Notes: generated by a model not told the origin, from the letters alone. Positions 17,341-29,229 are shown, numbered from the stretch's first letter. The stretch: DNA of 64,000 nt from Rhodamnia argentea (GCF_020921035.1 NC_063152.1:13220001-13284000), one strand, 5' to 3'. Translations and numbers: made by a program.

Positions 17341-18175
17341 TATTTTTTTTTTTCATGGCGTTTTTCCTATTTTCAATGAAAACGAGTGTCCCTTTTACTT
17401 GGTGAACAGAAAATCTCGCTTGGAATTTTGCTCAAATCCCATCAGGTAAAAATTCCTTAAATATAAAAAAGGGAACAATTAATCTGAAGACAATTAAATA
17501 TATGAGGATAGTATTACTAAAAAGAGATTATTACGGTTATCAAAGGTAAGAAACAAATTTCCAAAATAGAAAATAACACTAGAATTATTTTATTTTTTTA
17601 CAATAAAGAAGACGTTATTGTACGTTTACATGGCTTCTCATTCTACGTCCTTTGTTAAGTTGGTTCGAAAGGAATTTTTATCATTTTAGATTTTCGAGAC
17701 TCGGCTAGAGAAATTCTCACCATTACCGGACATTTGAATCGACTTAGCTAACTCCTTTTTGATGTTTTGTCTTGAACAATAAAAAACTGCGTTCGAGCTT
17801 TTCCTTTTCTACGGTTTGGAAGCTCTAATGTGAAATCATTAAAGCAACTGGTATTAATAATTTATACATGATATGTTTACTCCTTTGATTTACTTAAAGA
17901 TTTTCGAAACATAGTGTTTGTTTTTAGAAATTTCATACCCAATTTGAAAATACAGTGAATTCTACAATCTATAAGTTACAAACAAAGTGCTAAAGAACTA
18001 GCTTTTGGAAGATCAATACATACTTACCTTACCAAAAAAAAAAAAAACAAAGTGTTAAAGAATATATTTGATTTTGGAATAATATTCCTACGAATGTTTT
18101 TAGCTTGAATAATATCCATGGATTTATTTCTCTAAAAAACATGCCATTTTAAGTCCAAATTTATAACAAAAAAAA

Positions 18176-18320
18176 GGGAAATGCTACCGTCGAGAATAGT
18201 ACAATCTCAACTATATATCCACACACTATCACTGTTTGCTTTGCATAAAACATTTATTAATTGGGAGATCGTGTGGTCAGAAATAACTAATAGTACTATT
18301 AGACTATCGGGCTAGCGACT
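18176..18320. repeat. Dispersed repeat, copy 1
   Basis: Shares GTTTTGCATAA-type, TTGGGAGATCG, GTGGTCAGAAATAA and CTATCGGGCTAGCG-like blocks, in the same order and orientation, with 63175-63300. No gene or terminal structure is recognised. Confidence 0.6.
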
Positions 18321-18976
18321 TAAAAAAAAAACTCCTATTCAAATGTTTAAGATTGATGATGCAATTTTTCTTGAAAAATTGCTACTTATTTTATTTATCG
18401 AATTTCAAGATCAAGCAAAGTAACTAGAGAGACGTAGATTCTAGGGGTGGATATGGTTCTAAGGTAGAACCGGACCAATGAAAATAGGATAGGTTTCAGG
18501 TTTTGAGGATAAGCAGATAGGTTTCAAGTTCAAAGAATTAAAGAATAGATTCCGATGAATAGGTTTCGGGAGGGCCGAATGCGGAACCTGAAACTAAGTC
18601 TTTTAAGTTTGTTCATTTGTTTGTTACGGAACACCGCGCCAGAAACTGCTGACGAGATCGAGAGCTCAAACGAGTCAAATCCTAATAAATTTTCACAGTT
18701 GAAATTGTCTGTTCAATAGTTGTCTGATGCTAACAAAAAAACGAGAATGTCAACAGAAAGAGGAAAGATCGAAATACCAGAACTTAACGGTCGAAACGCC
18801 CTCTCTCCCTCTCCCTCTCCCTGTCGTTCTAGTTGCAAACTTGTGCCTCCCTTTGATTCTCTTCAGGCATTATCCCTCTCTTCCGCGAGAAGAGGGCTTC
18901 GTTTCGGGGCCGCAAGAAGCTTCATGCCTCTGGAGTTTTCCGGGACCGAAGTAGGGTCTTTCACGGCGGAATCGCG

Positions 18977-21900
18977 ATGGCTGCGACCAGCCTCCCGAAC
19001 AGGACCGGCGCTTGTTACTTCGAAACTGTAGACAACAGCCATGATATCTGGCGAGAACCGGGGGCCCCTCGGCTGTCCGTCTCGGTGTTCCTCAAACAAG
19101 TCGGGCTCACCATCTTCGTGTCAAACGCCCTCTTCCTCGCCCTTCGGCCGCTTCGCCAACCTCGGATCATCTCCGACATTCTCGTGAGTTTCGAGCCGTG
19201 ATTAAATTCGAAAATGTTTGTTCTTATGATTGTGAATCCAATCTCATCTCGTTGCTGTCACGTAGTGTGGTGTGCTGTTAGGTACGTCTGGGTTCTCGCA
19301 TAGCCCCTACTTTCATAAGATCTTTCCCGAGAGGAGTTACGTGAAGGTCGAGACGGTCGGGTATCTCGGCCTCATGTACCATCTGTTCCTAGTCGGGCTG
19401 AGGTTCGACCCAGCCGCGTTGGTGTTGATCGGGAAGAAGGCTACCTCGATCGCCCTGGCGGCCTTCTTCCTCCCCGGGATCGTCGGGATAAGCACCTTCT
19501 ACATAGTGACCAGCTCCAGCGGTTCCAGCGACGCCAACAGGCTCGGCGGCATGTTCTGGGTGATAGCCCTGACCTTCACGGGGTCGCCAGTCCTTGCGGA
19601 GGTCCTCGCAAGCATCAAGCTCCTCCACAGCGACATCGGGAGGACAGCGACGGCCGCAGCCGTGGTCAGTGACGTCTGCGCCTGGGCCCTCGTCATACTG
19701 GTGATACCCATGAGCCTGGAGGGCAGAAGCTTCTACTACCCGCTCCTCGCGACCGCCGGGTTCGTGTCGGCGTGCCTCTTCGGAGTCCGCCCAGCCCTTG
19801 CTTGGGCGATCAGGAAGACTTCTGGGGAGGGAAACTACAGCGACGGCTATGTGGTGGTGATCCTGATGGGGGTGTCGGCATTCGGGATGATCACGGACGT
19901 GATCGGAACGCATGCGATGGTCGGCGCGTTCGTGTTCGGATTGATCATGCCGAACGGGGAGCTGGGATCGAGGCTGGTGCTGAAGATGGAGGAGTGCGTG
20001 GACGGGATCTTGTTGCCTTTCTTCTACGTGCTGTGCGGGGTCCGGGTGAATCTGTGGGAGATCAGAGGAGTGGGGAGCTGGGCGCTGACCGTGTTCGTGA
20101 TCTGTCTGGGTTGGATGGCGAAGGTCCTGAGCACGCTCGGCATCTCCACGTTCTTCAACATCCAACCTCGGGAAGGCGTTGTCCTAGGATTGCTCATGAA
20201 CTGCAAGAGCCTCCTAGGTTTGGCTCTGCTTGACGTGGCTTGGGACAAAGGGGTACGACCCTTCTCATGTTCTTTTTTTTTTTTTTTTTCCATATTTTCA
20301 ACCCACTTTTTGATTTCCGACCAAAAACAAAAACCCATTTTTTGATTGGAAAAATGGAATCGAGTCTATTTCGACAAGAGAAAAAAAAATTATTTGGTCC
20401 GAAAATCATGTGAACCAAGTCTATTTCGACGATAATCACGCAAGAATCGTGTAGACATTATCGGTTCATATATTATGTACACTAAGTAAAACTTCCCTCT
20501 CATCGAATAGTATCGAAAATTATTTTCCGTGAAACTTGAATCACCTTTTTGGTAGCGTTGGATTGCTTTTGTCGATATGTGCTTAGGACCCGATGGCGCG
20601 TTTTTAGGCTAATTAAGACTTGACTGCATGACACAAAATGTTCATTACATTTTTCAATAAAGTATTTCATACTACACCTATTAAAGGATTTGAAATTTGA
20701 TTGAATTTTTAAAACGACAATTTAGGTTTCTGGTGCAAACTTTTCCTGCTTTTTCTTTAGTTTCAATTACTGTAGCACATTTGACCAAATAAAAAAAATT
20801 TATTGTAGCACTAAAATACTATGTACCATGCTCATGACAAACTCTACTTGCGTGTGATCACTTGTGTTTCAGGCCTTGACGGTCCAGCAATACTCGATCA
20901 TGGTGCTGGCTTTCTTGATCATGACAGCATCGGTGGCTCCGCTCATCGACCTGGTTTATGGCCCGACCAAGAGGTTCATGAACTACAAGATCCGATCGGT
21001 CCAGGCGACCGGATCAGACACCGATTTCCGCGTCCTCTCGTGCATCTACTCGACGCGCCACATCGCGCCCATCATCAACCTCCTCGAGGTCTCCACGGGC
21101 AACATGCACTCGCGCCTCGCCGTGTTCGGGCTCCACCTGGTCGAGGTGACGGGATGCACCTCCGCAATGCTCATCGTCCACGATCCGCACCGGCCCACCC
21201 GGGTCAACCTGCACGACCAGGCCCAGTCCGATCACATCATGAAGTCCCTGGAGGACTTCGAGTACCAGAACCGGTCCGCGTCGGTCCAGCTCCTGACCAT
21301 CCTGTCGCCCTACGAGAGCATGTGCGAGGATGTGTGTGGCATGGCCGAGGACAAGCGCGTCTCCCTCATCATCCTCCCGTTCCACCGCCGGTCCATGACC
21401 TCCGGGGCCATGGAGGACGCAGAGCCCGCATTCCGGCCCGTCAACCAGAGCGTGCTCGAGAACGCGCCCTGCTCAGTGGCCCTCCTCGTAGACCGCGGGC
21501 TTGCGGCAGGGACGATGCGGCGGACGGATTCGAACCGCGCCATGGCCTGCCGGGCCGTCATGCTCTTTGTTGGGGGCCACGACGACCGCGAGGCCCTCGC
21601 CTACGCATGGCAGATGGCGGGCCACCGCTCCATCAACCTCACGGTGGTGAGGTTCCTCCCCGGCAGCAACGTCGTCAACATCGACCCCATGGAGCTCCAA
21701 GAGCGGCAAGGCATCCTGACAATCGTTTCCGACGTCGAGCGGCAGGGGCGGCTCGACGACGTCTACATCACCGAGTTCCGCCGGAAGAACTCGGGCAACA
21801 ATTCGATAACCTACCGCGAGGTGACGGTGAACAACGGGGATGAGACCGTGGCGGCGATAAGGGAAATGGACCGCGAGTTCGATCTGTACATCGTCGGGCG

Positions 21901-22108
21901 GAGCGAGCGGTCCATATCACCCCTCACGTTCGGGTTGGCGGAGTGGAGCGAGTACCCGGAGCTCGGGGCCATCGGCGACGTACTCGTGTCTTCGAATTTT
22001 AGCATGCACGCCTCGGTTCTCGTGGTGCAACAATATGATCCGAAGTCCACGGCGGCGGATGAAGATGGGATCGGGATCTTAGATAGCTTGGCGTATTTCA
22101 AGAAGTAG
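18977..22108 (+). CDS. Cation/H+ antiporter, CHX family (CPA2)
   Basis: Membrane exchanger of monovalent cations (usually K+) for protons; CHX proteins act in endomembranes or the plasma membrane in pH and ion balance, often in pollen or guard cells. Three exons join in frame: 18977-19183, 19266-20252 and 20873-22108, giving 809 residues, normal for the family. Residues about 35-430 form the multi-pass Na+/H+ exchanger domain, with DILCGVLLG early, TFTGSPVLAEVL (173-184), VVSDVCAW (202-209) and a late GLLMNCKSLLGLALLDVAW. The soluble C-terminal half has the two USP-like regions typical of CHX, including AMLIVHDP, LIILPFHRR, DLYIVGRSE and ASVLVVQQYDP. Asp205 of the ion-binding motif is kept, but the residue before it is Ser rather than the usual Asn. 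The exons are strongly GC-rich against AT-rich introns. I cannot assign a specific CHX number. Confidence 0.93.
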
Positions 22109-23384
22109 GAACTGCACAAACCTCGAATCACGAAGTAGTACTTTCAGGGCAAACGGTATTCTTCATTTCTTCTTCTTCTCTTCTTCTTCATTTTTCTTTT
22201 TTAGTTGGAATTTCTTTCACGTAATTATGGTTTAGGAATAGCTATTGTTTTATTTCTATATCATTTCGGGGCATTACGCTCTCCCAGTCGGCAGAATTTT
22301 GTTAACGAGCGTCCCCGAGTACACGGGTTAAGCAGCCGATTAGAGACGTTCCGCAATTTTCAATGCACCAGATACTGTTCACGTGATATGCGAAATCAAT
22401 ATTCCAGGAGATCGTACGTTTAATTGTTAAGCATGCTTAACAAATATCTTGAAAGCAATTATTAAGTTAAGAAAGCACGCTGTGGTCTGACTTATTTTAG
22501 AATAATATGAGAACAAAATTTATGTCAGGAATTTTTAATTATCATTCTATTCATTGATTCACCGCAATACTAATTCGGATATTTATTGAAGTTATAAACA
22601 TATGTAATATGTTCGTTTTATTATATAGATGTAAATGCGAGACAAGAATCCACTATGTCACCACGTTGTCAACGTGTGGGGACGAGAGGCCATTGAACCG
22701 ACGACTTAAAACACGAAAATTATTCTCAAGAATCATAGAAATTCTCTTCCAATCATTAAATACTGTCCTAATGACTACTTAAACATCTTATGGAACAATT
22801 ATCAAACATGTTTAATCAAAAGAATTATTTATTTTCCCTTGAAACAAACGAGTTCGAACTAAAAGTGTTCTTTCTATTAACCGTGTAACAAGCTTTTCCA
22901 TGTACTTTCATATAGAAATCCATGTTCCAGATCAAAAATATATTCCAAAGAGTTCGGAAAACTAAAAATCTTAATTTGGGAGATCGAAATTTTCGTTATT
23001 AGGAAGTATTTCAAACACTTGTTAGGACAAACCTTAATTTAAATATACCGCGAGCTTTTCTATACGTTTTCTCAACTCGTAGATATTGAAGTTTGTGCTC
23101 AAATCGTGACTAATCATTTCTTTTTTTTTTTTGCCATTTGATTATTTTCGTGGTTTCAGAATTTACTTCGAAGTCTTTTCGACAGTGCATGGCGGTTATA
23201 ATTTAAATAAGTTTCACTCTATTTTTTCTTGAGTTTAATAAGTTATCGCACTACGCAAGCTGTGGCTAAAATGCACGTGTGAGTTGCGGTACAAAAAAAA
23301 GGCTTATATAGAAAAATTAGTGTGATTTGAAGCGGCTAATAACTCATCGGTTTAAATTTTTTAGTAAAGTCGGGTCGACGGTAG
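22109..23384. other. AT-rich spacer with a MADS-upstream-like remnant
   Basis: No gene recognised. At about 22880-23100 the order TCCATGTTCCAGATC, AATATATTCCAAAG, TTATTAGGAAGTATTTC and CCGCGAGCTTTTC parallels 27600-27770, the sequence just upstream of a MADS relic. This stretch is therefore probably a lone upstream region whose gene is gone or was never copied. Confidence 0.5.
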
Positions 23385-24000
23385 ACACATATCCCTTATT
23401 CCGGAGCAGGATTACTGATAATAAGTCTGTAAATATGGTGCCGCCTCCTCATAATTGTTGCTTTGGATTAGACATAATCACCTACGTAAGACAACCGACA
23501 TGCTCGGCCCGAGGGCATTTCCTCTGCAGCTGTGGCCATTGCGCGAAAAAACTGATCAGCTACCCTAAATTTGTAGAGAAGCAATCCAGTTATGGACAGC
23601 CTTTTCACTCTGGCTATGCTCTCCATGTAAAATATAGATGATCCACCCCAGGGCATTAGTTCCCCAGCCGCCTACAAATGAGCTCAACCTGCATTCCTAT
23701 TCCATAAACAAGAAGGTCTCGGGACTCGGCAGTGTGACCCCCCCTGCAAAAGTCGATGCATAGACGTAGTATAACCACGGTATTTTCATCACAGAGAATG
23801 CAATCCACAGAGAAGCTTACAAGTGAGCCATTTACTGGCTAACCAGAGCCTAAAACAATGAGGGTACTATAGGTTCCTCGAGATTTCCCATGGAGCGGTT
23901 TTCCACTCGGGCGTACAACGTGTAGAAAGAGGATCAATATCAGAAGAAGAAGAAGAGCAGTAACAGCAGCTACAACACAGCCGAGAGCCATATCCGATGT
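23385..24000 (-). pseudogene. ALG14 pseudogene, internally deleted
   Basis: A decayed copy of the ALG14 gene at 51870-54472, same strand. It keeps much of the last exon (SSIFYMESIARVKRLS, LLLYKFRVADQFF, about 23500-23640) followed by a frame break. It then jumps, at about 23660, straight to sequence matching about 53850 of the complete gene. The start of exon 2 (GGHTAE coding region, 23740-23760) and much of exon 1 (about 23850-23995) follow. Most of exon 2, exons 3 and 4 and their introns are missing (about 1.8 kb), and the ATG codon of exon 1 is changed. It cannot make ALG14. The intron sequence still present shows DNA-level duplication, not retroposition. Confidence 0.85.
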
Positions 24001-25080
24001 GCGACGTATATGAAATTTCGGCGGATTGTTTCGTGCATAAGCGAGGTGCCAGAGGCTGCCGAGAATAGAGATATATAGCTATTCCTTCTTTGAAATGCCT
24101 CCCTTTCCTGATAGAACTGCTACCTTGTGCTTGCTTACTAGACTGGCTGGACTGCCTCCTCCATAACTGGTACTGGTGCAGCTGCCTATGCTGCTGATAC
24201 TAAGCTCAAGCTGGGATCTGCGATTCTCAGTATTTTCTCTAGCTTCAAAAGCTACACAATCCGTGACATATTAACAGGGGTTTCTGGAATAATTTCATCC
24301 TCAGCGTCATCCTCAAGCTTTCCACGATAAAACACCTTCCAAAGCGGGCTGAACTCATGTGCTTCCACTTAAGCCAGTGCCGGAAGCGTACTTTCTCACC
24401 CGATTCAAACTCCGTCTCCATCCAAGGGGGATTTCAGCCCTTGGCCGGTGGTGTACAGTTTCTTCTTCTTCTTCTTCTTCTTCTTGTCCTCCAATTTCTT
24501 GATCGAGTTTCAACCCAAGTCGGAGCTAACCAGCTTCTTCTGGTGTGCAATCACAGTCTTCACAAAACTCCTGCAACAAATTCGGATGTTCAGTAGCGTG
24601 TCCGTCGAACCAGAAAGGAATCGGATTGCCCAGCGAAAACCCATTTTCTGAAGACATCGTCCGTTGATAAACGTCAAGTAAAAAAGCAAACTTTAACGAT
24701 GAACTTGCCTGCCCACTTCAGGTGAAACTGAAATCGCCCATTAGAGAAAGGAAAGTAAGGAGTAAAACTTGTTCTCGAGAAAAGATTATTTTCCAAAAAA
24801 TAAAAATAAAAACAGAAAAAAGTATCTGCCCGTTAACGGATACCGATAACGCGTATATACCGATGACGTCACAACGCGTCTTGCACCTGACGTAACCAGT
24901 TAAGTTCTTCGAGAGCTCTTCTCCCTCCTCCTCCTTCATATCTCTCTCTCTCTCTCTCTCTCTCTCAAAGAAACGAAAAAACCAGATCTGTTTGTTGTCT
25001 GGGGGGACTTGCCAGAGAAAGAAAGAAGCGAAAAAGTGAAGAACAGAGTCGAGAGAGCATCCCATCGCCCGTCACCCACG
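24001..25080. other. Upstream region of the first MADS gene, part of the duplicated block
   Basis: About 24215-24365 matches 45935-46070 in the second block (shared CAGTATTTTCTC, GGGTTTCTGGAATAATTTCAT, TCCTCAAGCTTTCCA, GGCTGAACTCATG). About 24430-24660 partly matches 49510-49690. It also holds (TTC)n at 24460-24485 and (TC)13 at 24941-24966, the latter probably in the MADS 5' leader. No separate gene is supported. Confidence 0.55.
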
Positions 25081-25668
25081 ATGGAGGAGGCAAAGAGAGC
25101 GCCCAAGCGCCGGCGGGTCGAGTGCAGGCTCATCGAGAAGGAGAGCGCGCGCGAGGTCACTTTCTCCAAGCGCCACCAGGGCCTCTTCCGCAAGGCGGCC
25201 GAGCTCTCCCTCCTCTGCGGCGCGGACGTCGCCGTCATCACCTACTCGCCCCACGGCAACCCCTTCGCCTTCGCCCACCCGTCCACCCCGGACGGCCTCG
25301 TCGACCGCTACCTCTCGGGCGACGTGACCAGAGACGACGCCGCTGCCGCCGCCGGAGAAGCGGCCGCGTACAGGAAGCGGTACGAGGATTCCGTCGCGAA
25401 GCTCGAGGAGGCCAAGAGAGAGGCGGCGAGGACCGCGGCCGAGGCCGGGAAGCGCAAGTGGTGGCTGGACGAGGCGGTCGTGGACGGCATGGAGGAGGAG
25501 GAGCTGGAGCATTACGTGGCGTCGCTGGAGGCTTTGCAGGAGTTGATCGCCGATAGAGTCGGGCAGTGCGGTGATTCGGGTTTCTACACCCGATTGATGG
25601 CGACGGACATGGACATAAGCATGGACATGGATGCTGCCCTTCTGGCTGAACTGCAATATTATTGCTAA
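25081..25668 (+). CDS. Type I (M-alpha) MADS-box transcription factor, AGL62-like, copy 1
   Basis: Nuclear DNA-binding regulator; M-alpha proteins usually pair with M-gamma MADS partners and act in the female gametophyte and endosperm. It is a single exon of 195 residues, typical of type I genes. The ATG at 25081 (context CCACGATGG) puts the MADS domain at the N-terminus: VECRLIEKESAREVTFSKR, then HQGLFRKAAELSLLCGADVA and VITYSPHGNPFAFAHPS (about residues 10-75). A coiled-coil-prone segment (YRKRYEDSVAKLEEAKREAA) follows, then the M-alpha C-terminal motif around KWWLDEAVVDGMEEEELEHY. There is no K domain, as expected. A near-identical copy lies at 50065-50652 and two relics at 27810-28826. 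Specific function is not deducible. Confidence 0.93.
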   Translation: MEEAKRAPKRRRVECRLIEKESAREVTFSKRHQGLFRKAAELSLLCGADVAVITYSPHGNPFAFAHPSTPDGLVDRYLSGDVTRDDAAAAAGEAAAYRKRYEDSVAKLEEAKREAARTAAEAGKRKWWLDEAVVDGMEEEELEHYVASLEALQELIADRVGQCGDSGFYTRLMATDMDISMDMDAALLAELQYYC

Positions 25669-27059
25669 TACGGGTCAAAATCCGCTTTCTTAGTTGAACA
25701 TAATTAGGGATTATATCAAATTCCTCTTGTTAATTTCTTCTTCTGTTCGGTTTTGCAAGCCTTATTGGCTTTAAACTTAGGGTTTAAGTTTTGGGAGACG
25801 AGGCATGATGGCGAAGTAAAATTCATGCTGAATAATATTCTTGTATTTCCTATTAATAAAGATGAATAGATCGAGTCCGTTTTCATTCTTTCTTTTCGCC
25901 AAACAATCTTTCATAATCTTTTATTGTTTGCGAAGTTATTAGTATTAAATTAAGCTAAAATTACTGTTTATGAAACATAGATTATACGTACATAATTTTC
26001 TTCATGTTTGTCCTGTACATGCGATGGCATTAGGAGTACAATCGAAATTGCGAAAATTAATTTTCTTAATTTATATTGGTTAAAAATTGATTTTTTCAGG
26101 AAAAAAAATGTGAAAAGAATGAGGGTTGGGATCACAAAGATCGAATTTTGGGTCAGATCCGAACAAATGCTACCCGACCACCAATGTTCACCATATCGAC
26201 ACAACTTATAAATTATGTACTCAGCATTTACACTGCTCAGATAATTACCATATCCTCTTCCGAGGACGATACTCGAGCCGAGCCGAATGCGTCCTCTTGG
26301 AAGATCCACTTCTGGTCTGAGTTGGCCCCCAGATAGTCGGTATTCTGGTCGGTAATCGGTATGAACCGATCCCTGGGCGATCGTCCGACCCGATAGAGAT
26401 TGAGACAGATAGAGAAAATGCTGCATCACTTGCTATGGTCATTCTGATGGCCATTGAAGGGTCTACAACAGGACTTCCGTTGCAATGTACAGTCACAATT
26501 CTACATTCCATAATGAGATATTTGAGGATCTAAGCAGACTTGGATGAATACCCAGGTCGCGGATCCACAGGTTGCTCCTCCAATCTTCGAAAATTCCATC
26601 CCCTGTTTCTCTGTTTCATCACAAGTTCAAAGTGGTGCGCAACAGCAATCAAACCAGGAGGTCGTTTCGTGGCCTCTCTCTTGGCACCTGCCCAGATCAG
26701 GCAAAGCACTTTCATTCACTGATCATCGTCTATGGGGGGTTTGAACCGACAACAGGATCTGTCTCGATGTCGATCGAACTCACCGTTGGGTTGGCGTCGA
26801 TCAATACTTGATTAGAGCTTCGGGATTTTGGTGATTCTATGTATGATGAAATTGCAATTCGCGAAGCAACGTTATGTTCAAAATCTTCTGTAAAATAATT
26901 CTAGACATGAGGTTGTTTCGTAACCATATGTATCTTCTTTATTACTTTAGTAACGTAATTATCTCCGGCATATAGCTTAATTCGATAACCATCGTCCAGC
27001 ACATCCACTTGACTCCTGGTCTGGGGAGCGAATCTCGGATGCGGTCGGATCTTCTTCGA
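25669..27059. other. 3' flank of MADS copy 1 and fragment of the duplicated block
   Basis: About 25669-25900 matches the 3' flanks of the other MADS copies (AACATAATTAGGGATT, AAATTCCTTTTG-like, GACGAGGCATGATGGCGAAG). About 26110-26310 matches 51449-51690, the area between MADS copy 2 and ALG14 (AATGAGGGTTGG, AACAAATGCT, ACTCGAGCCGAGCC). After 26305 a short piece resembles the end of ALG14 exon 3 (CTTCTGGTCTGAGTTG). An open frame at 26544-26744 (rich in Gln and Ser) has no recognised family. Confidence 0.5.
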
Positions 27060-27250
27060 GAAAATCACTAATTGCACCCGTTAATTTGGCCAGTTTAGTC
27101 ATAAATCTTTTTACGATTTACCAATGTAGTCCTTTAGTCTAATTTTTACTGGAAATTGATGACGTAGACATCTATCCGGTGGACGCTGACATGGAATCTT
27201 TAAAATTCTTTTGTGGAAATTTTCTGATTTTTTTTTTTTGTTAAGGGCCA
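27060..27250. repeat. Single arm of a long-inverted-repeat MITE
   Basis: The sequence GAAAATCACTAATTGCACC followed by TTTAGTCATAAATCTTTTTA and GACGTAGACATC resembles the arms of the elements at 9871-10432 and 60835-61235. A matching second arm is not evident, so it looks truncated. Confidence 0.45.
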
Positions 27251-27809
27251 GCAGGATAGTAATGACGTCAGATGAAAAGGGGCCCGTGCATTTTCGTGTA
27301 TCTCTCTCAAGAACGAAAATTCCATGGATTAACTAAATTTTAGTACCTTCTGTGAAAAAGAGATTAAATGGATGATTTCAGGAAAAAAGTTGTACATGGG
27401 AAAATGCGAGATAGCTTCGGAAGTATCGGGAAAAATCTCTCGATACTTTTTATACAATGAGATCGTGAAAAAAAAAAAAGGATACTACAAGCACTAGCTT
27501 TTATACGATACTCACTTTGATACCATAAATTTTTCATTCGAGTGTCGTTAAAAACATTCACTTGCGTCTTTTTTTTTTTAATTTTTTCTGTGTGTCTCGA
27601 AAGATTCATGTTCTAAATCGAGAATATATCTCAAAGGAATCTTAGATACATGCGCGATCACAATTCCGGAAATTGAAACTTTCCTTATTAGGAAATATTT
27701 CGGACACTTTATGAGGACAAAACCTGGCTATAAGTAATCCGTGAGCTCTCTTGTTCCTTTTCTAAGCTCCTGCGCTTTCAATCTCAACTGTACTGTCTCA
27801 CTCGAGGCC
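27251..27809. other. MADS-type upstream region
   Basis: About 27600-27790 resembles 22880-23100 and lies directly before the MADS relic, so it is probably its old promoter. No gene is seen. Confidence 0.45.
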
Positions 27810-28170
27810 ATGGCGGAGGCAAAGAGGCGAACCCTAGGCCGCCCGTCGAACCGAGTGCAAGCTCATCGAGGACAAAGCCCCGCGCGAGGTCACATTCTCC
27901 GAGCGTCACCGGGGCATGTTCAGGATGGCGAGCGGCCACCCCGTCCTCCACCGCAGCTGCAGCCCTGCGCTCTCGACGAGCGCAAGAAGCAGTACCAAGA
28001 TGCGGCCTCGAAGCTGGAAGAGGGACGCGGTCGAAGGCGGAAAGAGAGGAGGAGGTGCTGGGAATTGTTGCGACCACAGGTGGTGGGATGGGGATGCTGA
28101 TGACGGCGTGGGAGCGGAAGAGTTAAGAGCATTATGCAGCTTCCCTGGAGAATTTGATGAAGAAGGCCGC
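27810..28170 (+). pseudogene. Type I MADS-box relic, N-terminal part
   Basis: The ATG and MAEAKRR are kept. A frameshift follows, after which another frame carries CKLIED, PREVTFSERHRGMF and RMA. The rest of the MADS domain is deleted and replaced by a short link to a region like the linker (ERKKQYQDAASKLEE). Compared with the intact copies, SKR has become SER. The frame breaks and deletion make it nonfunctional. Confidence 0.8.
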
Positions 28171-28570
28171 TGATAAGATAGACACCAGTGTGTAAATTAT
28201 GACTCAGCGTTCCTTTTTCGATCACTTAATTCTTTTGTAGAGGATTACGCACAAAGTATTGCCTCATAAAAACAGTAATTCCTATGTAGTTTTTTTCTCA
28301 CGTAATTTATATGCATGGAACGACTCAAAGTCGAAACTTTAGCTTAATACTAAATAGTTATGAACAATAGAAGATCGTGAGAGATTATGTGAACGATAGA
28401 AAGATCGAAAACGAACTTGATCTATTCATCTTTGTCAATGGGAAATACAAGAAGATTGGCGGTCCTCTCCATACATAGCAAGTCAGGTTTACCCAACATT
28501 CTCTCCTAAACGTGGGGGCTAAATCTTTGGTAGACGAGGCATGATGGCGATGTGGAAATCATGTCACGCC

Positions 28571-28826
28571 AGCCGAGGCCGGGAAGCGGAAGTGGTGGCT
28601 AGATGAGGCAGTCAAGGACGGCATGGAGGAGGAGGAGGAGGAGGAACTGGAGCATTACGTGGCCGGCGTCGCCGGAGGCTCTGAGGAAGTCGGTCGCCGC
28701 TGCCAATGTAGTCGGAGAGTGCGGTGATTCGGGTTCCTACACCCTATTGCTGGCGACGGACATGGACATAAGTAAGCATGGGCATGGATGCTACGTTTCT
28801 CGCTGAACTGCAATATTCTTGTTAAT
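28571..28826 (+). pseudogene. Type I MADS-box relic, C-terminal part
   Basis: Begins inside the C-terminal motif (AEAGKRKWWLDEAV) and runs to a TGTTAA stop like the intact copies (GECGDSGSYTLLLATDMDIS). There is no MADS domain. An in-frame GGA/GAG run (28626-28647) is expanded relative to the intact genes. Just before it, 28535-28563 repeats the GACGAGGCATGATGGCGA sequence normally found after a MADS gene. This fragment is therefore the tail of a separate tandem copy, joined by deletion to the 3' flank of the previous one. Confidence 0.8.
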
Positions 28827-29215
28827 GGGTCTAATCCGCTTTATTAGTTGAACATAATTAGGGATTTTATCAAATTCCTTTTGGTAATTTCTTCTTCTGT
28901 TCAGTTTTTGGGAGACGAGGCATGATGGCGAAGTGGAAATCATGTTGAGATTATTCTTTGTACCTTCAGTTGACAAAGATGAATCTATCAAATTCGTTTC
29001 AGTTCTTTCCTTCGTTAGTTAGACAAATCTCTCGTGATCTTTTGTTAAACCATTTAACGGGGACATTTTGAACCTTCGTTGTCACACAGTGTAACAAGTC
29101 AATCAAAAGTATGTAATTCTAAAATTTAAGTGCCACATAAGATCAGATGTAATTAGTCATTTCATTGCATCAGTAGTTATAACTGACACTTAAAACACTT
29201 TGAAAGTTTCCCAAA
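28827..29215. other. 3' flank of MADS relic
   Basis: Matches the downstream sequence of the intact MADS genes up to about 28990, then AT-rich sequence without recognised features. Confidence 0.5.
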
Positions 29216-29229
29216 AAAAAAAAAAAAAA

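Larger units (their letters stand above)
16816..18976. other. Spacer between MCM3 and CHX, repeat-rich
   Basis: No gene recognised. It contains a foldback repeat (17012-17340), a dispersed repeat (18176-18320) and, at about 18436-18605, a GGAACC/GGTTC-rich stretch beginning TAGGGGTGG that resembles a degraded hAT-type end. The last 300 bp probably include the CHX promoter and 5' leader. Confidence 0.45.

Noticed and set aside
19389-20165. Long minus-strand open frame (258 codons) over CHX exon 2
   Set aside because: It is antisense to a clear CHX domain, with His/Arg/Gln-rich composition produced by GC-rich codons; no start context or homology.
20821-21843. 340-codon plus-strand frame overlapping CHX exon 3
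   Set aside because: An out-of-frame shadow of the CHX C-terminal domain, rich in Arg, Pro and His; the true frame gives family motifs.
25072-25656. Antisense frames over both MADS genes
   Set aside because: GC-rich shadows of the MADS coding strand; the same appears at 50056-50643.
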